IMG/VR virus record: IMGVR_UViG_3300047557_002984
Location: 1-64,000 of that record
Source: a virus
Strand: one strand, 5' to 3'
Length of the DNA stretch: 64,000 bases
Below the pieces are notes generated by a model. The model worked only from the letters and a program-made list of their open reading frames with translations, was not told the DNA's origin and did not search any database. The first letter of the stretch is position 1. Each line of letters opens with the position of its first letter. Shown one piece after another: positions 38,345 through 45,683 of the stretch. The position numbers and the translations under genes are program-made.

Positions 38345-39355
38345 TTAAGCCACCAGCCCTTGTTGTTTTGCCTTCTGGTAATTTTCCATCGTCCAGCGGC
38401 GCTGCTCGCCAAGGCTCATTTGCTCCCAATTCGCTGGTTTGGGCGGCATCGGGATCACAACGGCCCCTTCCGGCACAGGAAAGCATCCGCCGATACGTGT
38501 CGGGGGTTGAGGTTGGCCAGCAAGCGAGACGTGGAACAGGTCTTTAAACGCCCACGGGCTAAGCGCCTTCGTCGGGTAGCGGGCAGCCAGCCACGAAGGA
38601 AAGGCCCGCACGTCGGCGGCTGTTGCCTTCAGCGAGAGCGCAAATTCCGCGAGTTCGCGCATCGTGCTAAAGTTCGTTGCGTGGCCAGGAAAAACATCCT
38701 CCAACGCTGTGCCCAACTCTCCGTGCGGGGCAGCCGTAGGCGGGGGGCTGGTTTTCCCCCTGGTTTTCCCCCTGGTTTTCTTCTGGTTTTCTTCTGGTTT
38801 TTGTGTGTCTGTTGAACAGACCACCTCCGGTCTGTTGGACTGACTACCTCCGGTCTGTTGAACAGACCATCTCTGGTCTGTTGGACTGACTACCCCTGGT
38901 CTGTTCAACAGACTACCCCTGGTCTGTTCAACAGACTGGCTCTGGCGGGCAGATTCTGTTTGCCGGATGGCTCTCTCGGCTTTTTGTCCGGCGCGCGCTT
39001 GCAGGATGTCCAGGCGGACATTGTTGGAGTCCATTTCCAATTCGTAGCACGCCCCGTCGTTGGATAGGTTGTTCTCGTCCGCCTTGACCAGCAAGCCGAC
39101 CTCGACCAAATACGCCAACCCGTGAATGACGGTTGAGCGCCCCAAGCCCGTGCCGTGGTCGCGGATTTCGCCATTGGCCCCGCGTGCGCCGTTGCAGAAC
39201 TGCGACAGGCTGATGCGATCCCGCTGCTTATGAAAGCCCATAATGCGACGCACGGCATACAGCAACAGAGCTAGCTCCGTGCCGGTCAGCAAGTGCATAA
39301 CCTCATCCACGTAGAAATTCGGCACCTGAAACGTATTCGGATGAATCTTTGACAA
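38345..39355 (-). CDS. Replication initiator (lambda O-like) containing the origin repeats
   Basis: 336 residues, TTG start at 39355 with AGGAGAGG upstream. Residues 1-95 are a winged helix: 'LTGTELALLLYAVRRIMGFH', 'DRISLSQFCNGARG', 'LGRSTVIHGLAYLVEVGLLV', as in lambda O/RepA-like initiators. The linker (residues ~140-180) is encoded by six iterons, as in lambda O, where the origin lies inside the gene. C-terminal half helical, likely to contact the helicase encoded next. Confidence 0.88.
   Translation of the reverse strand: MSKIHPNTFQVPNFYVDEVMHLLTGTELALLLYAVRRIMGFHKQRDRISLSQFCNGARGANGEIRDHGTGLGRSTVIHGLAYLVEVGLLVKADENNLSNDGACYELEMDSNNVRLDILQARAGQKAERAIRQTESARQSQSVEQTRGSLLNRPGVVSPTDQRWSVQQTGGSQSNRPEVVCSTDTQKPEENQKKTRGKTRGKTSPPPTAAPHGELGTALEDVFPGHATNFSTMRELAEFALSLKATAADVRAFPSWLAARYPTKALSPWAFKDLFHVSLAGQPQPPTRIGGCFPVPEGAVVIPMPPKPANWEQMSLGEQRRWTMENYQKAKQQGLVA
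38761..38800. repeat. Purine-rich 12-bp repeats beside the iterons
   Basis: On the minus strand, AAAACCAG units recur every 11-12 bp (AAAACCAGGGGG twice, AAAACCAGAAG twice). A strongly strand-biased purine tract next to iterons is how lambda's unwinding region looks, so this may be the melting site. Confidence 0.55.
38807..38936. repeat. Six 23-bp iterons, probable replication origin
   Basis: Units start at 38807, 38830, 38853, 38876, 38899 and 38922, an exact 23-bp period. Each contains the hyphenated palindrome GTCTGTT-n-AACAGAC or the variant GTCTGTTGGACTGAC. Twenty-three is not a multiple of three, so the array changes codon phase and is conserved as DNA. It lies within the initiator gene. 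Confidence 0.9.
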
Positions 39356-39373
39356 AACGCACCTCTCCTGATA

Positions 39374-39420
39374 CGCCAGCGAATCTGGCGCTCGCAATGC
39401 CTGCCCGGCTCAGGGCAGGC
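39374..39420. other. Two hairpins upstream of the initiator
   Basis: CGCCAG-cgaat-CTGGCG (39374-39390) and GCCTGCCC-ggctca-GGGCAGGC (39399-39420) lie just upstream of the initiator start. Possible translational or transcriptional control of initiation. The remainder of 39421-39586 is GC-rich and shows no gene, promoter or repeat that I can support. Confidence 0.45.
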
Positions 39421-39586
39421 GAGAACTAAGGAAACGAGATTGCGCCGGTGAGGGCGCTAGGTCTGAGGCGGGCGCGTGGGCACCGTTCGTCCGTCCAGGC
39501 CGTCGCCGCGCGTGGATTGGGGCGGTGCGCGCGACGCTCGCGTTAGCTTCGGGGGCTGACGCGTGGGTTAGGGTTGATCGTTAGGG

Positions 39587-40495
39587 CTAAGTGATTGCGC
39601 CATCATTGGCGGTCAGGATTCCGTAGCCTTTGCAATGTCGGCAGACTTTCACGCCACCATCGAGCGCCTTCATTCTTTCCTCGACATAAGTATCAAGCTT
39701 CGCCTTAAGCGCGAAATAGTTTTCAGCTTCAAGCTGCGGCAAATCGCCCATCTTTAATTCGATCAGGCTGCGCTGAATTGAACGCAGAGGACTTACTGTG
39801 ACCTTGCCACGTCCGCCACTTCTGCCGGTTTTACCCGCAACGCTTTCTTGATGCTCCACGGGCAATAACTGCTTCACGTAAAACGAGTAGTCCGGCGTGT
39901 AGGAAACTTCAACGCTGTCGCCTTGTTGAGCGATGCGTTCTTTGAGTTTTTTCGTGACATACCGAAACGCTTCTTTGCTGCTTACGGCGCACGGGTATTT
40001 GTAGTAACTGACCGGATGAAAATCGAGCGCGTAGGGAAATTTTGAAATCACCTCAAAGGCAAGTGTGATCGGTTCACAGTCCTCGTCTACGATGTCAACG
40101 GTCACGTCTTCCAGCCTTAGATCGTGACTCGGTACAACGCGGCGCACCATCTGGTAAAGGCCGAAAATCTCATCATTCTTGCGCTCATCGTCGTCATCGT
40201 ATACAAAGAAATCTAACTCCACGGTCGGAGAAAGATGCGAGAGCGAGCTAAACTCCGGCTTCAGTTCGTAATGGGAAGGCTCGGTTGTTTGAGGCTTCTG
40301 AATACTGACCACCTGGGGCGCTCCACCAAGTTGCGCCGCATCTGCGAAATACCATTGCGAATTACCGGGGCATTGATTCACGGGCACCCCGTTGATTTTC
40401 AGGATGTCGCCGTATTCCACCCGCAACGGCAGGTACGGGCTGGGCTGGAAGTAGTATCTGCCGTCTTTTTTAATGGCTAGCATTTTATTTTTCAT
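39587..40495 (-). CDS. Phage protein with C-terminal CxxC motif, unknown function
   Basis: 302 residues; ATG at 40495 has GGAAGGATGG upstream, and ATG at 40504 or 40483 are alternatives. 'AIKKDGRYYFQPSPYLPLRV' start, mixed alpha/beta body, and C-terminal 'KVCRHCKGYGILTAND', half of a DnaJ-like zinc knuckle (CxxCxGxG). No family recognised. Confidence 0.7.
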   Translation of the reverse strand: MKNKMLAIKKDGRYYFQPSPYLPLRVEYGDILKINGVPVNQCPGNSQWYFADAAQLGGAPQVVSIQKPQTTEPSHYELKPEFSSLSHLSPTVELDFFVYDDDDERKNDEIFGLYQMVRRVVPSHDLRLEDVTVDIVDEDCEPITLAFEVISKFPYALDFHPVSYYKYPCAVSSKEAFRYVTKKLKERIAQQGDSVEVSYTPDYSFYVKQLLPVEHQESVAGKTGRSGGRGKVTVSPLRSIQRSLIELKMGDLPQLEAENYFALKAKLDTYVEERMKALDGGVKVCRHCKGYGILTANDGAIT

Positions 40496-40901
40496 ATTGC
40501 CCATCCTTCCACGCCGCTAGCACGCACGCCATTGTGCGCGCCTCGGCTTCGGTTTCCATCAGCGGACTAACCGCGCCTAAATCGCGGCTCTGATCCACCA
40601 TAAGGGCAAACCCAAAACGATCTTTCTCCACAGTCAGCTTGTTCCAGCCGCGTTCGGCCATTGATTCATACGCGAAAGCGGCAGATGTAAGGCGCGTTGA
40701 TGGTTCAAACCACCAGTGACGGCCTTCGTCTACCACCGTCCACGAATCGTACTCAGCCAGGTATTCCACATCCTGCATGCACAACCGCGCACAGGCTGCG
40801 TCCAAGTCCTTGCCGCGAAGGTCAAGAATGTCGCCTTCCATCAGCGCAAGGAAATCCTCGCGGGTGCGTTCGTGTGGTGCTTTTTGAATTGCTTGGCTCA
40901 T
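40485..40901 (-). CDS. Phage ABA-sandwich-like protein
   Basis: 138 residues with GGGAAGGCGCG upstream. 'DAACARLCMQDVEYLAEYDS', 'WWFEPSTRLTSAAFAYESMA' and 'EARTMACVLAAW' resemble small phage proteins of the ABA-sandwich type that are often next to replication genes. Function unknown. Confidence 0.65.
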   Translation of the reverse strand: MSQAIQKAPHERTREDFLALMEGDILDLRGKDLDAACARLCMQDVEYLAEYDSWTVVDEGRHWWFEPSTRLTSAAFAYESMAERGWNKLTVEKDRFGFALMVDQSRDLGAVSPLMETEAEARTMACVLAAWKDGQYEK

Positions 40902-40991
40902 CGCGCCTTCCCGTGTTTGGTAGGTAGTAGAGGCGGGAAGACTGCCCTGAAACGGCGAACCCGCGACCAGCTACATTTGACCATTCGTGTT

Positions 40992-41094
40992 TGCGAGACA
41001 ACGATTAGTGAAGTGCGCGCTGATCGCGGGATTGCTCTTTTACAGGAAGAAACTCGCGGGGTCAAATTAGCACCCACTCTCTCGTTGTCTCGCA
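40992..41094. other. Long-range 13-bp inverted repeat in a non-coding interval
   Basis: TGCGAGACAACGA (40992-41004) and TCGTTGTCTCGCA (41082-41094), 77 nt apart. They may be two operator half-sites for DNA looping or a long hairpin upstream of the gene at 40901. The interval 40902-41267 otherwise contains a terminator (41134-41176) and a short ORF I reject. Confidence 0.55.
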
Positions 41095-41133
41095 TTTCTG
41101 ACTATACGCTTTCCGCTCCCATTTTGCAACAAC

Positions 41134-41176
41134 AAAAAACGCGCGAACCCCTGATTTTACAGGGCCGCGCGCGATT
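41134..41176 (-). terminator. Intrinsic terminator
   Basis: Minus strand nested stem CGCGCG...CGCGCG around CCCTG-taaaat-CAGGG, followed by six T. Ends the small-gene operon 42778-41268. Confidence 0.88.
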
Positions 41177-41267
41177 TTCGCTTACACACAACCGCTCTGC
41201 CAGCGCGGATTGCGCCAGTCGTTTTTCCGCGTAATTTTTGCGGGGGATTCCATGTTTTGCGGTAATC

Positions 41268-41699
41268 CTATAACCGAAACTGAGCCATTCGTTCGCCTTC
41301 TTCCGCCGCCGTGGCTTTGCTCGCTTCTTGCAAGCGTTCGGGGATCACCATATCAAGCCACCAATGAGGGTAATTCGGGTCAGCGTATAGCTCCCAGGCG
41401 CAAAGCACTTTATTGCGCCCTGTGCCGTTCAGGCTTTCCAGCCAATTCTCAACGGTCACGCCCATCCACTTTTTGCCGATGTTGAAACCGTTGTCCGGCT
41501 TTATGTCCATGTCGTCACCTAGCGTGCGCTTGACTAAGCCCGCGCCATACGTTTCAACAAGGAACATTGACAGGGCCGCGCGCTCCGAGAAATCGCACAC
41601 GAAGCCTGTTTCAACGGTTGTCCGCGCAAAGTATCGGTACAGTTCCGACATGCGCAGCCAGTTTTTTGTGGGTCGTGTTGGTAGTTTGATTTCGCTCAT
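41268..41699 (-). CDS. Phage protein, unknown function
   Basis: 143 residues from ATG at 41699 (ATGA overlap). 'LRMSELYRYFARTTVETGFV', 'FNIGKKWMGVTVENWLESLN' and 'ADPNYPHWWLDMVIPERLQE' are aromatic-rich. Not recognised. Confidence 0.65.
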   Translation of the reverse strand: MSEIKLPTRPTKNWLRMSELYRYFARTTVETGFVCDFSERAALSMFLVETYGAGLVKRTLGDDMDIKPDNGFNIGKKWMGVTVENWLESLNGTGRNKVLCAWELYADPNYPHWWLDMVIPERLQEASKATAAEEGERMAQFRL

Positions 41700-41881
41700 G
41701 GCCAGTAATCTGCTCCCGCACCGAATCGCGGCAACTCTACCGCGTGCGGGCGTTCGGCAAACATTGCTTCTCGATAATCCAGCGCTTCCGACGTGATCTG
41801 CCATTCGGCGAACGTGGGCGGGTGCGCGACAATCGGCGGCTGCTCGGCGGCGGTGATGTAAGGCTCTGTGGATGGTGTCAT
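41696..41881 (-). CDS. Small protein, unknown function
   Basis: 61 residues from ATG at 41881, Pro-rich start then 'FAEWQITSEALDYREAMFAE'. Coupled to both neighbours by 4-nt overlaps. Not recognised. Confidence 0.6.
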   Translation of the reverse strand: MTPSTEPYITAAEQPPIVAHPPTFAEWQITSEALDYREAMFAERPHAVELPRFGAGADYWP

Positions 41882-42216
41882 TGGCAAAGACTTTCCCAGC
41901 CTGTTACAGCATAAAGAATCGGCCAGCGATGAAACGGCGCGACATCTGAAGCGAAACAAGCGTGATGCTCGCCATCCGTTGCTTCTTTTCCGTCGCGGTA
42001 AATTACAAGCACGGGGACATTCCCCGTCAGTGCGCCATTTTCCCGCCATTGCAATGAAGGAGCGCCGCCCTGTAGGGGCAAGCGACGCCCCCCGGCCCTC
42101 GGCAGTGAAGCACTGCGAGCGGTTGAGCGAGCGGGCGGAATGGAGACGTGCCAGGGCTTCCGGTGTCTTCCGACCGCCCCGACCCGTTCTCGGCTTCGCC
42201 GGATGGCGCTATTCAT
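41878..42216 (-). CDS. Phage protein, start uncertain
   Basis: 112 residues from ATG at 42216, which overlaps the previous stop. The C-terminal ~50 residues ('GALTGNVPVLVIYRDGKEAT', 'DVAPFHRWPILYAVTGWESL') look conserved; the basic N-terminal half is less convincing and a start near 42035 (TTG) is possible. Confidence 0.55.
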   Translation of the reverse strand: MNSAIRRSRERVGAVGRHRKPWHVSIPPARSTARSASLPRAGGRRLPLQGGAPSLQWRENGALTGNVPVLVIYRDGKEATDGEHHACFASDVAPFHRWPILYAVTGWESLCQ

Positions 42217-42523
42217 CCGGCCACTCGCCCCTCTCTTTCAAGGCAGCAGTTACGTCAAAGCCTGCTGCTGGTGTGATGGCAAATCCGGGGGGATTCGGTT
42301 TCTTTTTGTGAGCGTTAAGGCTCATTGCCATATTTTGCGCAAACTCAATCACGGCTGGATTGCTATTTGCGGCGGCGCTATTCGTAATCCAATCTACTGC
42401 CCAGGAAAGGGCGTTGTTGTATCCCAATCGCTCTCCCTCTAAGAGGGTGCGAACTGTTTGAATTGCTGCTCTTTGAAGAGCTATCTCGCCATCAAGAAGT
42501 TCTTTTTCACTTTTGCTTTTCAT
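42209..42523 (-). CDS. Small helical protein, unknown function
   Basis: 104 residues, 'EIALQRAAIQTVRTLLEGER' and 'WAVDWITNSAAANSNPAVIE', a helical N-terminus and Pro-rich end. ATGA-type coupling to the upstream peptide. Not recognised. Confidence 0.65.
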   Translation of the reverse strand: MKSKSEKELLDGEIALQRAAIQTVRTLLEGERLGYNNALSWAVDWITNSAAANSNPAVIEFAQNMAMSLNAHKKKPNPPGFAITPAAGFDVTAALKERGEWPDE

Positions 42524-42606
42524 AAGTAATCAATATCCAGAACGGATGAAAACCGGAAATCTTTTCGCCAATAGCCCATTCGGATGTCACCCGAAGGGGC
42601 GGGCAT
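42520..42606 (-). CDS. Possible 28-residue peptide
   Basis: ATG at 42606 overlaps the end of the upstream membrane-protein gene; TGA overlaps the next ATG. 'GYWRKDFRFSSVLDIDYL' is aromatic and polar. Accepted only because it bridges two coupled genes. Confidence 0.35.
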   Translation of the reverse strand: MPAPSGDIRMGYWRKDFRFSSVLDIDYL

Positions 42607-42778
42607 AGTAGAAACGAGCGACGCACCAGAGAAGCAGGAGCGAGTCACGCAGGCGGGCGGGACTCCGAACCGCGAGCACCGGCCACAGCAGCGCGGTCGG
42701 CGCATCGTGTAGACAGACATACACACCGCCAGCGACGATTAGGTACAGCACGAATAACACAGACAAGAAATCTTTCAT
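42587..42778 (-). CDS. Small membrane protein
   Basis: 63 residues, N-terminal helix 'FLSVLFVLYLIVAGGVYVCL' and a second weakly hydrophobic segment. No good ribosome site. First gene of the unit ending at 41268. Confidence 0.55.
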   Translation of the reverse strand: MKDFLSVLFVLYLIVAGGVYVCLHDAPTALLWPVLAVRSPARLRDSLLLLWCVARFYYARPFG

Positions 42779-43045
42779 TGCGTAGCTAAAAATTGCCCGG
42801 CAGCGTAACTACCGGGCCAAAAGGTTGTAACAACATAGGCTCCGCGCCTATCCCTCGCCGCGTGGCGAAGATCGTTTGCGCATTGCTGCGCAGAAATTAC
42901 GGCTGGCGGGAGTACAACCACCAGCCGACTGCCCGCTCCCCCGTCTCTCCTTTGCGGGCAATATCAAACTCTTGGTGCAGCGGCAGGGGAGCTTGATAAG
43001 CCCTGCCGCTGCTATCGCCCGCATACAAGGAATTGCGGGCAATCT

Positions 43046-43134
43046 TTTTGCGCGCCTTCGGGAATCGAACCCGCTGCCCGTCTGATTGGTCGCTAAACCT
43101 CTCTAGGCGTCCTTATGGGGCGCAGCGCGCAAAA
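43046..43134 (-). tRNA. tRNA-like element, probably degenerate
   Basis: Minus strand 43130-43050 has a 10-bp closing stem TTTTGCGCGC/GCGCGCAAAA and a canonical T-arm CGGG-TTCGATT-CCCG near its 3' end. D-arm and anticodon arm cannot be drawn convincingly, two unpaired A separate the T-stem from the acceptor stem, and no CCA is encoded. A degraded tRNA, a tRNA mimic or an attachment-site relic are possible. Anticodon not assignable. Confidence 0.4.
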
Positions 43135-43535
43135 TCATAAATGTAAAGACCGGGCGGGGCGGTGCGCCGCTATGGCCTAGATGTAGGCACTGGCGCTGGT
43201 GTCATTCCGCCCCGGTAGTCGCTACTTAGAGTCGCGCGCGCCGCGCCGGTGACTCGTTGCGCCCCGCTGGGGCTGCACTCGTTTCAACCGGCGCAAGAAT
43301 TTTTCGACTCTTTGCACGCAGGTTCCTGTTTCCGCGAGCGCCATCGCTCTCCGCAGGCGTAACTTCCGGGCCTCTCGCCCGTAGAGGATTGCCAGCCTGT
43401 TGCGATTGCTCGCCATTCACCTCAAACAATCACAGTTGCGCGGCTGGCAAATTGGTGGCTACGATTGGCGATTGGCTTCCGCGAACCGCCTGCGCGTCGC
43501 AACGCACACCGTAGCCATAATTGAAAAGACCTTGT
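43135..43535. other. Structured, gene-poor interval
   Basis: No gene is supported; two overlapping 64-85 codon frames lack ribosome sites and have arginine-rich, low-complexity products. An 8-bp stem CGGGGCGG (about 43154) with CCGCCCCG (about 43207) encloses GCCTA-gatg-TAGGC, so a folded RNA of about 60 nt is conceivable. The interval 42779-43045 also shows nothing beyond short hairpins. Confidence 0.4.
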
Positions 43536-43567
43536 AAAAAAAAACGGGCGCGCGTTTCCACGCGCCC
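43536..43567 (-). terminator. Intrinsic terminator
   Basis: Minus strand 7-bp stem GGGCGCG/CGCGCCC with an 8-nt loop followed by G and nine T. Ends the operon that starts at 45213. Confidence 0.9.
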
Positions 43568-43632
43568 AAGCTCCCACTTCCAATCATTCAAGGAGATTCG
43601 CCACGATGCCCGGCGACCGGCTACCCGATGCG

Positions 43633-44316
43633 CTATGCAGGCAGCGCAAAATAATCTTTAGCAAATCGTTGCAACACCGGATGCGGAGGCATTCCCTGAC
43701 GCAAGTGATGAATGGCTTGGCCGACAATGTAACGCCCCATCCGTTCGCGCGTGTTGAACGATTCCGCCGGTTCGCCGACGAGATCACTTTCGCGGTATCC
43801 GGCACTAATCAATAGCGTGGCCAGCCATTCCTTCCCGCCGCGACGCAAGCCGGTAGCCTTGTTCCAGTCAATGTCTACATCGTCAGCATCTTCCACGAAG
43901 GAGTTGAGCCAGCCAATCACCACGTCTAATCGTGTCAGCGGTGCAATGTCCGCTTCCTGTAACGCAAGCAGACCGGGCAAGCCACGAATGGCAGCAGTCA
44001 CAGCGTCTTGCCGTTTGGCCAGTTCGAGTGCGCGGCGTCCAGCGTATGCCTTGCCCGCCGCCGACGCTCGCCAAGCCTTTCTTTCGGCTTCCATCGCGGC
44101 CATATAGCGCGCTTCAATCGCTTTGGCGTTGTCCTCTTGCGGGCGAACGCGCATGAGGATGTCGTTGAACTTAAAAACGACTTCCGCATTGTTTCGCCGC
44201 GCCAGTTGCAACGCTTGCCTTGCAGCGAAGCCGATGCTGTCACCGGCACATAGCTCCATCTTTAACATTCGCTTTGGTTGATTGCGCTTGGCGCGTTTAT
44301 GAGCCGTCTTTAGCAT
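43633..44316 (-). CDS. Phage protein, unknown function
   Basis: 227 residues, AAGGAGAAAGACG upstream. Basic N-terminus, then 'FAARQALQLARRNNAEVVFK' and a helical C-terminus ('RMGRYIVGQAIHHLRQGMPP'). No family recognised. Last gene of the leftward regulatory operon. Confidence 0.7.
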   Translation of the reverse strand: MLKTAHKRAKRNQPKRMLKMELCAGDSIGFAARQALQLARRNNAEVVFKFNDILMRVRPQEDNAKAIEARYMAAMEAERKAWRASAAGKAYAGRRALELAKRQDAVTAAIRGLPGLLALQEADIAPLTRLDVVIGWLNSFVEDADDVDIDWNKATGLRRGGKEWLATLLISAGYRESDLVGEPAESFNTRERMGRYIVGQAIHHLRQGMPPHPVLQRFAKDYFALPA

Positions 44317-44327
44317 CGTCTTTCTCC

Positions 44328-44498
44328 TTACTCATTCCCCAGCAGCACGCACATCACCAGCGCTTGCCGGATGCTGCGTGTCCGCTGTTCGTGGCGCGCA
44401 CGGCGGGCAACGCGCCAGTGATCATATGCTGTGCGCAGGATAGCCAAACCGCCGACCACGCCCAACACGCCGCAGGTGATTAGGATTGCTGTGATCAT
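44328..44498 (-). CDS. 56-residue membrane protein
   Basis: ATG at 44498 with GGAAGGAGCGCTGC upstream. N-terminal membrane helix 'ILITCGVLGVVGGLAILRTA' then a basic helix. Start overlaps the previous stop (AATGA). Confidence 0.65.
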   Translation of the reverse strand: MITAILITCGVLGVVGGLAILRTAYDHWRVARRARHEQRTRSIRQALVMCVLLGNE

Positions 44499-44752
44499 TG
44501 CAGCGCTCCTTCCAGTTCAGCCTTTTCAGCTTTCAGCCTTTCAATGCTGCCTGCGACCCAGATTTTCATTTCAAACTTCGGACATTTGCGGTCGTCACTG
44601 GAAGGGCCGGATTTGCGACCGCTAGGCAACAATGTTTCTTGCGGACAACGGGAAGTCATCCACAGATTGCAACTACCGCATCTTGTTTGCAGCTTCAGTA
44701 TCTCGTTAGGGATTTCACGGAGTCGCTTGATTATCATGTGCTTGTCGCTCAT
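44495..44752 (-). CDS. Small cysteine-containing protein
   Basis: 85 residues from ATG at 44752 (GAGGAAATGCG upstream). 'TRCGSCNLWMTSRCPQE' gives three closely spaced cysteines and a fourth lies in 'DRKCPKFEM', so a zinc site is likely; C-terminal coiled coil 'SIERLKAEKAELEGAL'. Not recognised. Confidence 0.65.
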   Translation of the reverse strand: MSDKHMIIKRLREIPNEILKLQTRCGSCNLWMTSRCPQETLLPSGRKSGPSSDDRKCPKFEMKIWVAGSIERLKAEKAELEGALQ

Positions 44753-44804
44753 CGCATTTCCTCGAAAGGGCGCGGCCCCCAGTGTGCTCATTTTGCCGCG
44801 CCCT

Positions 44805-45053
44805 TTATTTGCCCGCCGCGCAGCGGGCAAGCTCACGCTTCGGTGCTCGTTTTCGTGTGGGTACTGTTTGCGCCTCGCTTAGAAACGCTTGCAGCACCGC
44901 GACGGGGAAGAGCACGCGCCGATTGATCCGCGCCGGTTTGATTTTTCCGGCGCGCACTAGGTTTCGCACTGTCCCCTGGCTTACGCGCAAAAACTGCGCC
45001 GTCTCCGGGTACGTCAGGGGCGGCAGCAGATACGGTAAAGATTCGGATCGCAT
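44805..45053 (-). CDS. Helix-turn-helix (excisionase/MerR-like) DNA-binding protein
   Basis: 82 residues, ATG at 45053 with GGGAGGG 8 nt upstream. 'LTYPETAQFLRVSQGTVRNL' plus 'VRAGKIKPARINRRVLF' is the HTH_17/excisionase-type winged helix, with a basic tail. It could be an excisionase or the regulator of nearby operators. Overlaps the 3' half of the upstream frame in another phase. Confidence 0.78.
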   Translation of the reverse strand: MRSESLPYLLPPLTYPETAQFLRVSQGTVRNLVRAGKIKPARINRRVLFPVAVLQAFLSEAQTVPTRKRAPKRELARCAAGK

Positions 45054-45213
45054 CAAAATTGCCCTCCCGCAGCGCGTTCACCAAAAATTGAAAATATTCG
45101 CGCCGCGACCGAATCATCGGACGTGACGCCTGAATCTGTCCGTCCACCCAGGCAAGTTGCGCGGGTGTCAGGTGCAACAAGAATGTTTTTTCATCTCGTA
45201 AACTCACAATCAT
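44833..45213 (-). CDS. Possible small regulator overlapping the HTH gene
   Basis: 126 codons. The first 60 residues ('LTPAQLAWVDGQIQASRPMI', 'RREYFQFLVNALREGNFDAI') look like a ribbon-helix-helix-type protein and do not overlap another gene. The last 70 share DNA with the HTH gene and are low complexity. The -10 element abuts its ATG, so translation may start at the GTG at 45207 on a leaderless message. Confidence 0.5.
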   Translation of the reverse strand: MIVSLRDEKTFLLHLTPAQLAWVDGQIQASRPMIRSRREYFQFLVNALREGNFDAIRIFTVSAAAPDVPGDGAVFARKPGDSAKPSARRKNQTGADQSARALPRRGAASVSKRGANSTHTKTSTEA

Positions 45214-45243
45214 CTTATACTGCGAAATCTAGTATTGCGTCAA
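45214..45243 (-). promoter_or_regulatory. Leftward promoter with overlapping dyad
   Basis: Minus strand TTGACG (45238-45243), 18-nt spacer, TATAAG (45214-45219). The inverted repeat ATACT-n9-AGTAT (45217-45235) covers the -10 and spacer, so it may be an operator. Drives the HTH operon. Confidence 0.65.
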
Positions 45244-45381
45244 TATATAAAATCACAAGTCTCATAGAAAAATCAGTAATTGCGCAACGGATTCCGTTTG
45301 GTGTATTTACTCTGTCGTTTCCTCAGTGCAGATTAATGCCCCAAAGATATTCCATAAGCTAGTAATCCTGCCTTAGTTCCT

Positions 45382-45395
45382 TACCGCGCGCGGTA
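45382..45395. promoter_or_regulatory. 14-bp perfect palindrome in the divergent control region
   Basis: TACCGCGCGCGGTA between the two divergent promoters. Candidate protein-binding site. The rest of 45244-45480 has half-sites AAAATCAC (45250) and AAAAATCA (45268), and no gene. Confidence 0.5.
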
Positions 45396-45481
45396 GGGAA
45401 TGCCCCTCGTGTGCCCGCTCTCCGATCTTCCCTGCTTTGACCGTATCCGAGCGCAGAATTGCCTCTTCTTCGTGGATCACA

Positions 45482-45540
45482 AAAAATCACAGTGGTTGTT
45501 ATTTTTTTATATTGACTCTATATCGGCCTTGTTGTATTCT
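45482..45540 (+). promoter_or_regulatory. Rightward early promoter and operator
   Basis: Operator AAAAATCAC-agtggtt-GTTATTTTT (45482-45506), then TTGACT (45512-45517), 17-nt spacer, TATTCT (45535-45540). The operator matches that at 61446-61470 with one change and the same 7-nt spacer, and both lie 3-5 nt upstream of a -35. Leader to 45684 is about 135 nt with no gene. Confidence 0.7.
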
Positions 45541-45683
45541 CCTTTTCGTAGTCGAGAGCGCGGGGACGGCGACGGTGAACCTGTTGACCCGTACCCAATC
45601 GGCGAGGCTTAGCCCAATCCCCACACCCGCGCAGACTACAGGTGAAAGGTGCCCCGGATTCTTGCGGTTAAAGAGGTGGCCTT

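Noticed and set aside
38807-38936. Regular 23-bp repeats considered as a CRISPR array
   Set aside because: Repeats are contiguous with 8-bp degenerate intervals, no spacers, no cas genes, and lie inside an initiator gene; they are iterons.
40898-41095. 65-codon minus-strand frame inside the non-coding gap
   Set aside because: Its ends coincide with the inverted repeat arms, no ribosome site, composition not protein-like.
43046-43134. Confident tRNA call with anticodon
   Set aside because: D-arm and anticodon arm do not fold; only the T-arm and closing stem are good, so it is listed as tRNA-like only.
43222-43514. Several overlapping short frames in the structured interval
   Set aside because: Arg/Ala-rich products, no ribosome sites, mutually overlapping on both strands.
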